A stretch of 64,000 nucleotides of DNA from Eurosta solidaginis (GCF_040869045.1 NC_090320.1:143924941-143988940); one strand, 5' to 3'; positions 1-12,800 are shown, counted from the first letter of the stretch. Program-made: numbers and translations. Notes: generated by a model not told the origin, from the letters alone.

Positions 1-805
1 TTTGGCGACATACATGTATATCTATAGTTTATGTAAGGTCATACGCGCTCCTTATTTCTGTGCATATATGTGTGAAATATTCTCTTAGCTGCTGGTTATG
101 TGCGTGAAATATTCTTCGTTGCTTTCTATGTATGCATGTTTTGCTGTTGTTATGTAGCATTTGTTTGTTAGCGGCATACTGAGCTACAGTTTTAAACTGC
201 TTATATTCGCCGCAGTATCTATATATTAATACGCTAACAAAATTTCCATACAACTGACAGGCTGTTTCGCATACTTAGCATACGAAAGATCATATAAAAT
301 TTATATGGATCGATTCGTATGGACCAGCCGCAGTGCATAGGCCTATTTTTCTTAACAAATATTACTCTATTTAGAATTAATAGAAAACGTTTTTTGTTAA
401 TTCGAACAATCTCTCCAAATATCGAAATTTACTTTAGTGCACAGAAGCGCATCATCTGTAGGATCAATCATGTAAGTGCTCTAAAACACAAACCTAGGCG
501 TACGCACTAGACGATGAATAAAACACGAAAGAATAAAACATGGTTTACCATTGTTGCCACTTACCTATAGCGGCCTCTACCAAAATCCTAAAAAATTGTT
601 CAAAATAATTTGTAGCATACAAAAAAATCTTAAATAGAATTAATTTTTGACCGGCCCATTTTTTGTGGCAAATTTCACTTCCACGTAAATGCATGGGTCG
701 TTATTTAACAGATTCTTTGTTTTTTATTTCAGTTGCTTTCAAAAAAACATGAAATAACAATTAATGGGTTAACTTTTGTTGAAACTAACTAAATTTATTT
801 ATAAC
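1..805. other. AT-rich stretch, no supported gene
   Basis: Short open frames on both strands (longest 74 codons) show no recognisable domain and no initiation context worth defending. The sequence has scattered poly-A/T runs and no repeat that I can match elsewhere in the window. I see nothing to annotate. Confidence 0.4.
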
Positions 806-1734
806 AACTGTCAGACCCCGCAGATGTCTTTCTGCCCTAAATTTTGCCTATATGCATATATTTTAATAAGATTTTTCCGTCTAACTGTACCCTCCCTCTC
901 TTCACTTTTTTCTAGTCCTTTTATTCACTCCTCCCTCCGTCTTTTTCGCTTCATCTATCTCCATCTTCGTCTCTTTCTATCTCCTTCTCAGTCTCCTCCT
1001 TCTCTCTTTTCTCTTCTCTCAAGTTCTTCTCATTCTTCTTCATCCCTTATTGCCTGTCCCAGAGGGTGGTATGTATTTTGTTCTAGTCCCATTCCCACTC
1101 CGAGTCTAAGTCCCAGTCCGTTTCCGGGCTACTTCCCGGAAAAAAGGGTCGTAAATACTAATATAGGCAAATTTATATACCAAATTTCAGGCGAATCGCA
1201 TAGGGTATTATTAATTCATGTCCTTATTTCGGCTTCGCGTGCATATTTATCAGTTTTGCCAGGTTGATGCGACTAAATCGAATATCACAATGAAAATTAC
1301 TTTAGAGCTCTCAGCAACGGCTTTCATTTGATATCCATATTATCCACACATTCTAGGGGTACCCGGGTCTATTTTTTGGCCTATATCTCTCGACCCTGTA
1401 CGTCGATCGCAACCAAAGCTATTGTGTGAAAGCTTGAACAAAATCGACCGACGCATCTCTTCAAACACCGGCGACCAACTAACACACATTTTAGCTTTTC
1501 TTTTTATATACATATATATAGATTGTTATTTTTCACACTCCACTATAATATTAAAACGAAATGCCAATATTCGTTGCTTTTGAAATTCGGCTTAAAAATT
1601 GCACATGGAACAACTAAAGACTCTCCGGAATATAAAAAAATGTCTTAATACCTTTAAGCCACTGGCCCCCTCAGCCCCTGGAATCATGGCAGGAATACTG
1701 TTCGTGGTATTACATATATAAATAAATTAGCGAT
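806..1734. repeat. Pyrimidine-rich tract and probable dispersed repeat
   Basis: Positions about 885-1065 are almost pure C/T on the plus strand (strings of ctccctc and ttctctctttt). This opens a spurious 163-codon frame rich in Ser, Leu and Phe. The following text (gtcccattcccactccgag, then a cttcccggaaaaaagg motif) reads like the non-coding body of a dispersed insect repeat, not a gene. That last point rests on a general impression of tephritid sequence, not on a second copy in this window. Confidence 0.35.
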
Positions 1735-2348
1735 ACTCGACAGATGATGTTCTTGGTCACCCTGGTCCACATTTTGGTCGATATCTCGAAAACGCCTTCA
1801 CATATACAACTGAGGGGCATTCCCTTTTAAAACCCTTATTAATACCTTTAATTTGATACCCATATCGTACAAACACATTATAGAGTCACCCCTGGTCCAC
1901 CTTTATGTCGATATCTCCAAAAGGCGTCCAGCTATAGAACTAAGGCCCACTCCCTTTTAAAATACCCATTAACACCTTTCATTTGATACCCATACAAACA
2001 CATTCTAGAGTCACCCCTAGTCCACCTTTATGGCGATATCTCGAAAAGGGGTCCACCTACAGAGCTGAGGCCCACTCCCTTTTAAAATACTCATTACCAC
2101 CTTCTAGAGTCACCCCCGGTCCACCTTTATGACCATATATCGAAAAGGCGTCCACCTATAGAACTATGGCCCACTCCCTTTTAAAATACTCTTTAATACC
2201 TTCCATTTGATACCCATGTCATACAAACACATTTCAGGGTTACCCTAGGCTAATTTTCTTAAATGGTGATTTTCCATTATTTTGTCTCCAAAGCTCTCAG
2301 CTGAGTATGTAATGTTCGGTTACAACCGAACTTTGCCTTCCTTTCTTG
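1735..2348 (+). repeat. T-element, 3' part: ~130 bp tandem repeats with hairpin end
   Basis: About four degenerate repeats carry the phrases 'acctttcatttgatacc', 'cacccctggtccacc' and 'gcgatatctcgaaaa'. The block ends in 'ctgagtatgtaatgttcgg', a short stem (gttcgg ... ccgaac, one base imperfect here) and 'ccttcctttcttg'. The same block recurs at 33071-33599, 38659-38937 and 54234-54749, and the same terminus is at about 39785-39833, so this is an interspersed element with an internal minisatellite. No coding sequence is seen. Its class is unresolved: it has a partial ATACTCAG...CTGAGTAT terminal inverted match but no transposase. Confidence 0.75.
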
Positions 2349-4381
2349 ATGAATCTGAGTCTTTATTTTGAAACATCTTTCTTATAAATCTTTTAATACT
2401 AATTTCTTAACTACTTATGTATGTATGTGTGAGGGTGCATATTCGTATCTTAATTGTGTGAATTCAATACCAAGGCATTTTACATTTTGCATTACAAATG
2501 ATATATTTTATGTGTAAGTATTGAATCCTTAGGTGTTTAGGTACGCATTCATTAAAACAATTGACTGATACGCTGTTGCTGCCTGTAATGCCTTGGTATA
2601 CTGTTGTTTACATGTTATTTCAAATCTTTTGTTTTTGTCTTTTCTGTATCAACTAATATGTAATCTATGTATTTTACTTAGATAAGCAATTTTGACATAT
2701 TCATGTTACAATTCTATTGATTATCGATGCATTTGATATTTAGTGCACTGTATATTTTTTGTTAACTATATAGATTTACTTATGCATTTCTAAACTCTTA
2801 TCTCTATGGCGGCAGAGTCTCATGTTCGTATTTTTATGAACAAGCACTACGACCAAATTGCCCAAAGCTCGCTAATAGCCCGAATCTCCATTTTTACAAC
2901 CAAAACTTTATTTATAGATTTGGATTCTAAATAAGAACGAAAAAGCGACCCGTACATAAAAACAGCAATTAGAAATAATATATATGATGATATTGGTTTC
3001 CGATCGTTTGGACTATTTTGCATATATTTTTGGTAAGCTTTTCCGATCTATTCGGCAGTAGTGCAAATAAAACAAGTTATCCCGATCTATTCGACAGTAG
3101 TGCAAATAAATGAAGTTCTTCCACTTATAGCTCAACGTTTCGCCAAATTTCCTTGGCTTCTTCTACAGAGATTCTGTTAAAAAACAACAAAAACATTAAT
3201 TTGAAGTTATCACAAGTATACATATTCACATTTTACATTAATTTATACATTTTCACTTACATTTAAATTATGGCAAAATAAAAATTAAAAAATAAAACGC
3301 TACCATCTACTGTGGTACACTTGTCATACTAAAAGTAAAATCTTATAAACACAATATGTAAGTGGCAGCGATACCATCTGTGTCCTCTTTCTTATTCATA
3401 GTTTTTTCCCTGTTTTGAAAAATTCGTAGGCTTTTCAATATGTATCGTGTTTCTTTCTAGCTTCTTTTTCTATAATTTTTGTGTTTGCAAAGTCAACGAC
3501 GTGGTTGTGTGCTGTTGCGTGTTGTGAGAGAGCTGTATTTTGTTTTATTTCCTGATGTGTTACGTGGCTGACTGTTTGGCGTGGTGAGGAGCGGCGGCAA
3601 GCAGGTATGCTTGCATCCCAGGCTAGCTCGTCAGATTGGGCGGGGTATTGCACCACCGTCCTCACCCGCAGCCACATGGATAAAAATAGGGTTCATACCT
3701 GCATGTGTAAAGAAAGGAGAGAAAAAGCTGAAAAAGATAGATAAAAGCGTGAGGGGGAAAGTAAAAAGCGCGAAAACATGAGGGGAAGAAAAAGATGGAG
3801 GCCTGTCTTGTCAGGTGGAGTCTACCCATCCTCTGCACTGCATCTTGCGCCGCACCATGGGCACTGTGCTGACTCCTGTTTTCCTTACAGTGCCCCAAAA
3901 GCCTGACATTACTCTGTCCGTCAGTCAATACGTCATTTCCCTATCACTCACCTTCACTCCTTACCGTCCACAAGCGCAGCACCCACACCAAATATTTAAC
4001 GGCGAGCCTTGCATAATTGAAAAACACTTAGATTTTCATCCATCCATTTCTTATAGTTTATTAACAATATGAATACTTCTGTATCGCTACCCAGCGACGT
4101 ATAAGTAAATCAAATGAAGAAGGGGAAAATATAAAAATAACTATGATCCAAAAAAAACTTAAACAAACTAGGTTTAATCTTCCTGTTGCCCACCCTAATA
4201 TAAAAGACCCTATTTCACATGCCAATTGGCTTAAATAAAAAATTTACAAAGGATTCAAAACTTAGTCTATGTTAACTTATAACTATAATAAATAATTCAA
4301 GTTTCAATTCAAATAGAAATTTAGATATACGCGCAGAAGTTAAATCCTACCATTGACCAAAAGTACAAATCCCAAACCTTT
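2349..4381. other. Intergenic stretch with a 39 bp direct duplication
   Basis: No coding region is supported. A ~39 bp sequence (core 'gatctattcgacagtagtg') occurs twice in tandem at about 3042-3120. Around 3480-3980 GC content rises and several short overlapping frames appear on both strands, none longer than 88 codons and none with a recognisable motif. An untranslated or short host exon here cannot be excluded. Confidence 0.35.
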
Positions 4382-4663
4382 AAATTATTAAATAAATTAT
4401 AAAATTAAAAATTTCTTGAAATAAATGTTTTCATACATTTAAATCGATACGGGCAATCCCCGGTTAACTCACATAAGTAGACAACATTTGGTTAATTCGT
4501 TGTAGTTCTATAAATAGAACAAAAATAACAACAAATACCAAGTTTCTCTGAAAACCGCCTTACAAACAGGCATAACTTCAACACATAACTACATACGAAT
4601 TATGTAATGTGTGGAAGATAATATATGCGATGAAGGCAATTGGGAAATACTTTACAACAACTA

Positions 4664-4740
4664 AGGCATGACGTAGCTGAATGCGTTTATAACCATTTCA
4701 ACTATCGTAGGAGTGCGGGTTCGACTCCCACTCCCGGGAG
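4664..4740 (+). repeat. tRNA-like Pol III promoter segment, copy 1
   Basis: There is an A-box-like 'gacgtagctgaatgcg' and, about 40 bases on, a perfect B-box 'ggttcgactcc' followed by 'cactcccgggag'. This spacing is typical of tRNA genes and tRNA-derived SINE heads. The 5' acceptor strand needed to pair with the 3' end is not visible, so a functional tRNA is unlikely. Confidence 0.6.
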
Positions 4741-5045
4741 AAAAGCCTTTGAAGAGATTTACAAGGTATAATCGAAACAGCTGTCGCCTTGTCCGTCCTG
4801 ATGTCACGTTGTTTAAATTTTTCCCAAATTATTAAATAAATTATAAAATTAAAAATTGTTTGAAATAAATGTTTTCATACAGTAGTAGTTCTATAAATAG
4901 AACAAAAATAACAACAAATACCAAGTTTCTCTGAAAACCGCCTTACAAACAGGCATAACTTCAACACATAACTACATACGAATTATGTAATGTGTGGAAG
5001 ATAATATATGCGAAGAAGGCAATTGGGAAAAACTTTACAACAACT

Positions 5046-5123
5046 AAGGCATGACGTAGCTGAATGCGTTTACAACCATTTCAACTATCGTAGGAGTGCG
5101 GGTTCGACTCCCACTCCCGGGAG
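5046..5123 (+). repeat. tRNA-like Pol III promoter segment, copy 2
   Basis: Same A-box-like and B-box elements as the copy at 4664-4740, with one substitution seen (tttacaacc for tttataacc). Conservation of both boxes in the duplicate fits a tRNA-derived SINE head, not a tRNA gene. Confidence 0.6.
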
Positions 5124-5309
5124 AAAAGGCTTTGAAGAGATTTACAAGGTATAATCGAAACAGCTGTCGCCTTGTCCGTCCTGATGTCACGTTGTTTAAA
5201 TTTTTCCCAAATTATTAAATAAATTATAAAATTAAAAATTGCTTGAAATAAATGTTTTCATACATTTAAAGCGATACGGGCAATTCCCGAATAACTCAAA
5301 TTTTTAATA

Positions 5310-6429
5310 ATATTTTTGTGTTGAATTGTAAATGTTTAATGTTTCTTAGAAATAACTTTAAAAGGTCCTTCATAAGGTGATTCTAAATTAGATTTACGAA
5401 GAACTTTAACAAAAATATACTCAAAATTTTCTAGTTTTTTAGGAACGAAAAAGTTTTCTTTGTTATGATGAAAAATTTTAGAACGAACAAGTGAAAAATA
5501 TTCTCTTATTTTTTGAAGAGCGTAATTAGAAAAATCATGTTCTTTGTTACTATTTGAAATAACTAATTCACCAGGTATTCTAAGTGTTTGGCCATAAACA
5601 AGTTCAGCAGATGAACGTTTTAAATCTTCTTTAATATAAGTGCGTAAACCAAGAAGAATGAATGGTAAATTGTCAGACCAATGAACTGAGTCGTTTGATG
5701 CTATAATTGCTGCTTTTAAAGTTCGATGAAATCTCTATTATGCCATTTGCTTGGGGATGGTAAGGAGATGTATGAATTTTATGAAAACCTAAAAGTTTAG
5801 TTAATTCCGTAAAAAATCTTGATGTGAATTGTGAACCTTGATCTACTGTAATATTTAATGGTATACCAAATCGTTGTATATAATTTTATAAGTTTTTACT
5901 ATAGTATTTGTTGAAATGTCTTTAAGTGGCCAACGTGAAAATTATCAATAATTGTTAAAATATAACAATTTTCATTTGAAACTGGAAGAGGTCCAACAAT
6001 ATCCATATGAATATATTCAAAACGACCTGATGGTATTTGAATTTTTTGAATAGGAGATTTAGTATGCCTTGAAATTTGGGATTTTTAACAATTGATGCAA
6101 GATGAAGTCCAATCGTTAATTTCTTTACGCATGTTAGGCCAATCATATGTATTTTGAATTAATTTTCTAGTTGTTCTTATACTTGGATGAGATAATGAGT
6201 GAATTTTGTCAAATATAATTCTTCTCATAGAATCTGGAACATAAGGTCTAAAAGGTTGTAGAGAAACATCACACCATATGTTTAAATTAATAACTGGAAT
6301 ATGAATTTCTTTTAAATTATTTTTAGAATTTTGATCAGAAATGGTTTTTTGTAAAAATGTATCAGTTTGTTGTTGTTTATATAATGTTTCTAAATTTACA
6401 TCTTGAGTTGAAATTGCATTTATTTCTGG
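5310..6429 (-). pseudogene. Gypsy-A integrase fragment (pol 3' part)
   Basis: Read on the minus strand from 6429 downward, this continues the Ty3/gypsy pol interrupted by BEL-1. First comes the RNase H-integrase linker, then an integrase zinc-binding HHCC domain (HSLSHPSIRTTRKLIQ ... SSCINC), then the start of the catalytic core (HMDIVGPLPVSNENCYILTI). A TAA immediately after SSCINC and at least one frameshift in the core break it. Toward the end the IN C-terminal text (SNLESPYEGPFKV) is still readable at about 5345-5400. Integrase would join element cDNA to the host chromosome; this copy cannot. The piece at 20618-22410 is its upstream half. Confidence 0.85.
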
Positions 6430-6930
6430 TGTTTAGGCAGGATGCCTAACTTTGTCCGCATCTGTCTGCGATCCCCCCAATGCAACTCTGCGAATCGATA
6501 CTCGAATTAATTTATAACCACCCACACCATCACCCTCATGCATGTGCATGCACGTACATGCACGTGTATGTGTGCTTTTTGTCAGCACTCATGCATATGC
6601 ATGTCGGGGTTAATGTGTGGGCGCCTTTCCCCTCCAAAAACGGAGGATTTTGCGGGTCAACGGTTGTGGCTTGCTATACAACCGGCCTCTTTGATTTCAA
6701 CAGCCAACCAGTTAACATCTGCCGCCAAGGATCTCCGCCGCTTCCTACAATTGTACAGTCAGGTAATATTGTATTCAATTTATTTTATCTTTACCCAATA
6801 AAGTGCATTATTATAACGAGGAAAATCCTCCTGTGTTTCTTATTTGTCTCGTTTGAGTGAATCCTCTATTCCCACTGAGATCGACCCGGTGCGCCCACCT
6901 CTCCAGGATTAGACGCACACCGGCCGAACA
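6430..6930 (+). repeat. BEL-1 5' LTR
   Basis: 501 bp, TG...CA ends. It includes a polyadenylation-like 'cccaataaagtgcatt' near 6797 and an alternating 'catgcatgtgcatgcac' stretch. Compared with the 3' LTR it has 10 extra bases in that stretch. Immediately downstream (tttggtccatcttcacc) is the likely primer-binding region. The 126-codon frame inside the LTR is not credible as a gene. Confidence 0.92.
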
Positions 6931-7853
6931 TTTGGTCCATCTTCACCAGGAATTTGGAATACAGTACCTATATACAGTCCACATCATAAGATCATAGCTG
7001 CCCCCACCAAAATTCAAAATTACAGAAATTGCCATAAAAAGCTATCCGGAGAATATTGCCACAGCCAACAGCTATACCACAAAAAGTTTACTATTTCACA
7101 ACAGCGTCAAAACAATGAGCAAGCGACAGCCAGCTGAAGCCGCTGCAACACCACAAGCTACTTGCCACACCGGAATACAAATCACCAAAAAGTTCAAAGT
7201 AAGTGCAATATTTCTTGCCACATTTTTTTGGTTAAAAATAATAAATAAAAAGTGCGAAAATCCATTTGAAGTGCCATACGTGCTTGTAACTGACCGCGAA
7301 AAGTGTGAAAAACTGTGTAGTGACAAAAAGAAAAATAAGTGCAAACGCGTTGCATTAACGTCGTTTAACATTCCTTGTGACTATCTGGTCTGTCCCCCCA
7401 CCAGCGGTAAGGCTCTCCGGACACAGCACAAGGAAGAGGTGCACATAACCTCACATTCACATTAAAATCTCACGCCATACGGCTGTGGCAATTTTCATTT
7501 TCTTTTCAAGCACTTTAATTTTCACTAATTCAATCGACACAGTTTTTACAACAGTTTTCACTGAGTTTTTACACTTTTCGTCGAGTTGTTATATCAGCGC
7601 GCGCACTTATTTATAACAAATTTTAACGTTGAAGTGGCGAGTGGCCCCTTTAATTCCACAAAAGGCGTTGTTGTTGCGCTCCCCTTCTCCCTGCTTTTCG
7701 GCACAAATAAGCTGCAAAGTCAGTGAAAAAATAAAAAAATCGAAAGCGTTAAATAAAGAGTTTTTCTATATTTTAATCATTGTTGGTTGGGTGATTCGCA
7801 CAGGTTTTTTCAGTTTTACAACCCCTTTTTAATTTGATCACAAATTTTAATCC
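6931..7853 (+). other. BEL-1 5' leader
   Basis: A 920 bp untranslated leader separates the LTR from gag. It holds a 116-codon frame starting at 7115. That frame crosses a consensus-like splice donor (aaagtaagtgc at about 7198-7208), and 'ggttttttcag' at 7802-7812 could be an acceptor. So the leader may be spliced, or the frame may be chance. No domain is recognised in the predicted peptide, which is Lys-rich with several Cys. Confidence 0.45.
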
Positions 7854-8608
7854 ATGAACATGGAATCATATATTAGATTGGCCGATCGAATAATCGAATT
7901 CGAGGCCGATTTTAATGACATCAATGCGGCTCTGCACACTGTGCACACTCTTGCAATACAGCAAAAAGAGTTGCAAGCTAAGTGGGAAAAGCAGAGAACG
8001 CCCTAGAGGAGTTGCTTGGCTCTGACACGCTCGACGCAAAGAAAATTGCAGCGGTCAAGATCAAGCATAAAGCGGCATATGCCGTATTCCTGAGATGCAT
8101 GTCGAACATGGCTGAACTTCAAGCCAAATTGAAGGAGGAAAAAGATAAGGCAGTCAAACCTGAGGGAGAACGTGCGCGCGAACATAGTATCCGCCTGCCA
8201 GCTTGTGATACTGAGGTGTTCAAGGGCGACTACCTATCTTGGCCTACGTTTCGTGACCTGTTCACGGCCATATACAAAAACAACAGTCGCCTAAGCCCGG
8301 TAGAAAAGTTGTTCCACCTCAATCAGAAAACTCAAGGTGAGGCAAAGGACATCGTCAAGAAATGTCCCTTGACAAATGAAGGCTTCGAAACAGCCTGGAA
8401 AAACCTATGTGAGAGATACGAGAATAAGCGGATTCTCGTAAACTCACAACTACAAATTTTGTTTAATCTAAAAAAGATAGATAGCGAGTGCGGCAGCTCT
8501 ATCAAAACCTTACAGCGCGACTTGCTTGGCATCTCTAAAAACACATCAGATCGATGTTTCAAATTGGGATGCGATTATTACCTATTTATGTTCGACAAAA
8601 TTACCTGA
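7854..8608 (+). pseudogene. BEL-1 gag N-terminal part (DUF1759-like), frameshifted
   Basis: The gag start is taken as ATG at 7854 (MNMESYIRLADRIIEFEAD), in line with the usual helical N-terminus of BEL/Pao gag. Reading moves to another frame near 7982-8000, where the first frame hits TAG. It continues as a DUF1759-type capsid region (RLPACDTEVFKGDYLSWPTF, then RYENKRILVNSQLQ) to about 8525, where a second frameshift moves it to the frame of the next segment. Frame evidence is alignment by eye with the same region of BEL-2 at 62.5-63.2 kb. Gag would form the particle that packages the element RNA. Two independent indels make this copy non-functional. Confidence 0.85.
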
Positions 8609-9809
8609 AAATACGTTGGCTCTATGGGAGCAGAGCATTGACCACAAGACGGACATATCCAAGTGGGAGGATATGGACAAATTCTTGTCAAATCGTTTCC
8701 AGACACTTGCAACCGTGTCTGGTTTTACAGGGAATGCCACTTCTAAAGTGCAAAAATCAAACACGTCGCGCCAGTCGACGGAAAACCCTACAAAAAGACT
8801 TGGTGCTCTTCAAACCAAAGTAACCAAGCAAACAACAAAATCAGTATGTAAAATGTGCAAATCTACGGAGCACAGATTACGCAACTGTTCACGTTTTTGC
8901 GATTTAAATCCGGTAGAAAGGATTAAATTCGTCAAATCCACAAATGGCTGCCTAAATTGTTTATCCCCAGGACACACAGTGACGAGGTGCACCAGTTCGT
9001 ACAACTGTTCCAAATGCCACTCTCGTCACCACACGCTCCTGCATGCGGACACACTTCAGGAACCGGCGGTACGAAATCCCTTCAAAGATGCGGATAATGC
9101 CCCATCAACTTCGGCACAGGCAAGGAAAAGACAGGAATCGGGACAACCACCTTCCTCTGCGAATCAGAATGTCAAATCCTGCCATGCCAATTCCAGCACA
9201 GGCGTGCTATTAGGAACTGCTCGCGTACACATTCACCATAATGGTACCGACTTCTCCGCGCGGGCATTAATTGATTCTGGGTCTGAATGTTCCTTTATAA
9301 CTGAAAGACTGAAACGCAGAATCAATTTGCCAGCGAGGAAAATGCATGCCCATGTTACAGGCATCACAAATGCGGTGTCAGCTCAGGTGAAAGAAGCATC
9401 CAACATCGAATTACGTTCACCAGTGGATCCCTGCTTCAGCCTGACTATACCCGTACTAGTTCTAGCGAAACTCACTGGGAATCTTCCATCCTGCCATATC
9501 AACGCAATGACTATGCAGGCATTCCCGGACTTGATTTTGGCAGACAAGAGGTTCTACGTCAACGAAGACGTAGACCTCATACTTGGCGGAGACATAAATC
9601 CCCGCATTATAATGAGCGGTATAAAAAAGAATGTGCTAAACACACTCTTAGCCCAAGAGACAGTGTTCGGTTGGATACTGACCGGTCGTATCGAATCACC
9701 GAATCCAACGAAGAGCATTATGTCTTTCTACAACGAGGTTGCGTTAGACAACCAACTCAAAGCTTTCTGGGAGGTAGAAAATGTACCCAAAAATAAAATA
9801 TTAAATTAA
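8526..9809 (+). pseudogene. BEL-1 gag nucleocapsid and aspartic protease region
   Basis: This 427-codon segment continues capsid (LPENTLALWEQS). It then has three zinc-knuckle-like motifs (CKMCKSTEHRLRNC, CLNCLSPGHTVTRC, CSKCHSRHH), a Pro/Ser/Gln-rich linker, and a DUF1758/retropepsin-like domain with the active-site motif ALIDSGSECSFI followed by a long DILGGDINP-like C-terminal part. It ends at TAA (9807-9809). The next pol segment resumes 6 bases later in the same frame, so that stop is a single nonsense change and not the natural end. In the intact family protease would release Gag, RT and IN from one polyprotein. Confidence 0.88.
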
Positions 9810-9815
9810 GATGAA

Positions 9816-12800
9816 ATGTACTGCGAACAACTATTTAAAGAAACAACGCAGCGAAGTGAGAATGGAAGGTACACCGTGTCACTACCATTCCGGCAGGATT
9901 ACCCTAACAATATTAACTTAGGACCATCCCTGAAACGCGCATGCTCTCAGTTCTTCCGGAATGAGGGGCGGCTAATAAAAAACCCAGATTTAGGTAAAGA
10001 ATATGTTCGAGTGTTGTCAGAATATGAAACACTCGGACATATGAGAAAATTGAAAAAGAATATCCAATCCGACGATTCGGATCATTACTTCCTGCCCCAC
10101 CACGCCGTTGTAAAAGCAGAAAGTACAACCACCAAGGTACGCGTAGTATTTAACGCCTCGAGCCCTACGGCCAACGGTAATAGCTTAAACGATATTCTCC
10201 TCCCAGGCCCAGTTCTACAAGCCGATCTACCCATCCTTATCTTACGTTGGAGACTATACCGTTTCGTCTTCAATAGCGACATCGAAAAGATGTATCGACA
10301 AATTTGGGTGAACGAAAATCACACCAAATTTCAACGTATTGTGCATCGCACTTCCCCAAATGACCCTATTAGTCTTTACGAATTAAAGACGGTTACCTTC
10401 GGAGTGAATTGTGCTCCATATCTCGCGATAAGAACGCTACTACAACTGGCTGACGACGTCGCAAATTCACACCCTACAGCGGCTAGCATACTAAGAGAGA
10501 GTATGTACGTAGATGATGTTTTATCTGGAGGACACACAATAGCGTCAACCATCAACGCAAGAAACGAGATTCGCGAAGCCTTACACTCAGCTGGCTTTCC
10601 ATTACGCAAGTGGACTTCAAACTGTAAGGAAATTCTAAAGGACATCCCCAAAACGGATTTGCTCAGCGAGGATTTCTTAGCGTTCGAAGAAGCTAGTTCG
10701 GTAAAAGCCCTGGGAATACGATGGAACGCTCACTCAGACGTATTTTATTTCAAGGCAGGAACCCTGGAAAATGGCGAAAACATCACCAAACGAGCAGTCC
10801 TATCCGCTATAGCCAAACTTTTCGACCCTTTAGGCTGGCTTGCGCCAATGGTCATTGTGGCAAAAATACTCATGCAGAGTATTTGGTTAGAAGGCACCGC
10901 TTGGGACGACCCAGTATCGAGCAGTACGCTAGAACGATGGAAAACCTTCACCGACCAATACCATGAAATCGATAAAATCAGGATACCTAGATGGGTCAAC
11001 TTTTCTCCAGGAACCGACATCGAGATCCATGGATTTTGTGACGCATCCGAGAAGGCTTATGCAGCAGTCATTTACATGCGTGTCAAAACGGATGATAATG
11101 TCTGCACAAACCTACTTCTAGCCAAAACCCGAGTAGCCCCAGTGAAAACTCTTTCTCTTCCACGTTTGGAACTTTGCGGAGCCGTGCTGTTAGCGGAAAT
11201 CACCGAATCCATTTTCAGGAACCTTAAGTTGGGACCAGTGAGAGTTCACCTTTGGACGGATTCAACTATCGTCCTCGCATGGATAAGGAAACCGCCGTGT
11301 TCCTGGTCCACTTTCGTCGCACATCGGATCACCAAGATCATCGACATGGTCGGAAATAAGGACTGGCTGCATGTAAACTCAGAATCTAACCCAGCAGATT
11401 TAGGTAGCAGAGGATTACCTGCGTCTGAATTGGTCAAAAATTCGTTGTGGTGGCAGGGACCTTCTTGGCTGCAAGAAGACACTTCCCAATGGCCAGCACA
11501 AGAAAGCGACTACCTCACCTCCGTAGAGGAAAAGAGGGCGAAGACATGCGCAACAACAACAGTAAATACTACCGATGTTCTCCAACGCTTTTCAGACCTA
11601 CCTAGGGCGTTACGGGTGCTCTCATACGTTATGAGGTTCTACCGAAGAACTCACCCCAAAACAAAAAAATCATTTCAGGTCGAGTCACTGTTAATCTCTC
11701 CTGATGAGATCAAATCAGTAACCCAACTCTTAATTAAAATCTATCAGAAACAACATTATAGTTCCGAATATAATGATCTAAAGGCCGGAAAACCAATTGG
11801 AGGGAAAAGTGCAATACTCTCACTTAATCCCTACTTAGACCAAGATGGCATCATTCGGGTAGGAGGGCGACTCGGTGCGTCAAAGGACTTAGCTTTTAAT
11901 GAACGCCACCCAATCCTCCTCCCATACAACTGCCGGTTATCCCGTCTGACAGTCATAATGTTTCATCAACAAAGTCTGCATGGGGAAAACCAACTCATGT
12001 TGCGTCTGATACGCACCCAATACTGGATACCTAACATCAAAACCATGATTAGGACAACCATTCATAATTGCAAAGTTTGCACGATACACCGAAAGCGTGC
12101 TCAGACCCAACTTATGGGTATTCTCCCTCGTGAACGCACGACATTCAGCCGTGCATTCACGAATACTGGAGTCGACTTCGCCGGACCCTTCGACATTAAA
12201 AGTTACCGCGGCAGAGGGTGTCGACTATCCAAAGGCTATGTCTGCCTTTTCGTGTGTTTTTCCACACGAGCGATTCATCTGGAGGCCACTACTGACCTCA
12301 GCACCCCATCATTTCTTGCGGCTTTTGCCCGTTTTATATCTAGACGCGGATGTCCCAAAAACGTCTACCCCGACAACGGTACAAACTTTGTCGGAGCTTC
12401 ACGATCCCTACGATCGGAATTCAAAACTTTCATTTCACAAGCCCGAGACAATGTTGTCTCGAAGTACAGCCACCAATCACTCACTTGGCATTTCATCCCT
12501 GCGGGCGCTCCCCACATGGGAGGGCTGTGGGAGGCTGGAGTGAAAAGCTTCAAAAGCCACTTCAAAAAGATAGCCTCACCACACAAATTCACATTCGAGG
12601 AATTCCATACACTCTTGTGCCGCATCGAGGCATGCCTGAACTTGCGGCCGCTCAGCCCGGCATACAATGACCCAACGGACCTTGAGCCGCTTACTCCAGG
12701 TCATTTCCTCACTGGCAGCCATCTACTGGCTCCGCCAGAGCCGGATGCTAGTGAGAGCCCTGCCTCGATGATCAATCGGTGGCAGAAACTCAAAGCCCTC

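Larger units (their letters stand above)
4382..5299 (+). repeat. Tandemly duplicated element with tRNA-like core (probable SINE)
   Basis: Two near-identical units (4382-4825 and 4826-5208) are followed by a partial third (5209-5299). Each opens with 'aaattattaaataaattat' and contains 'caagtttctctgaaaacc' and a tRNA-like segment. The first unit carries an extra ~60 bp ('cgatacgggcaat...') that reappears in the partial third copy, so the array probably arose by unequal exchange within a longer element. High identity between units suggests recent duplication. No coding capacity. Confidence 0.7.

Noticed and set aside
776..1267. 163-codon ORF rich in Ser, Leu and Phe
   Set aside because: Caused by a long C/T-rich tract that lacks stop codons in this frame; no motif and no supporting context.
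4664..5123. Possible functional tRNA genes
   Set aside because: The B-box is perfect, but no acceptor-stem pairing is visible and the sequence is embedded in a tandemly duplicated repeat; SINE-like origin preferred.
6480..6860. 126-codon ORF and its counterpart at 20234-20542
   Set aside because: Both lie wholly inside the BEL-1 LTRs and are as conserved as the LTRs themselves. The peptide has no domain and begins in a His/Cys run made by an alternating catgca tract.
12097..12543. 148-codon plus-strand ORF inside BEL-1 pol
   Set aside because: Out-of-frame overlap of the integrase, which is clearly the real frame by its catalytic residues.
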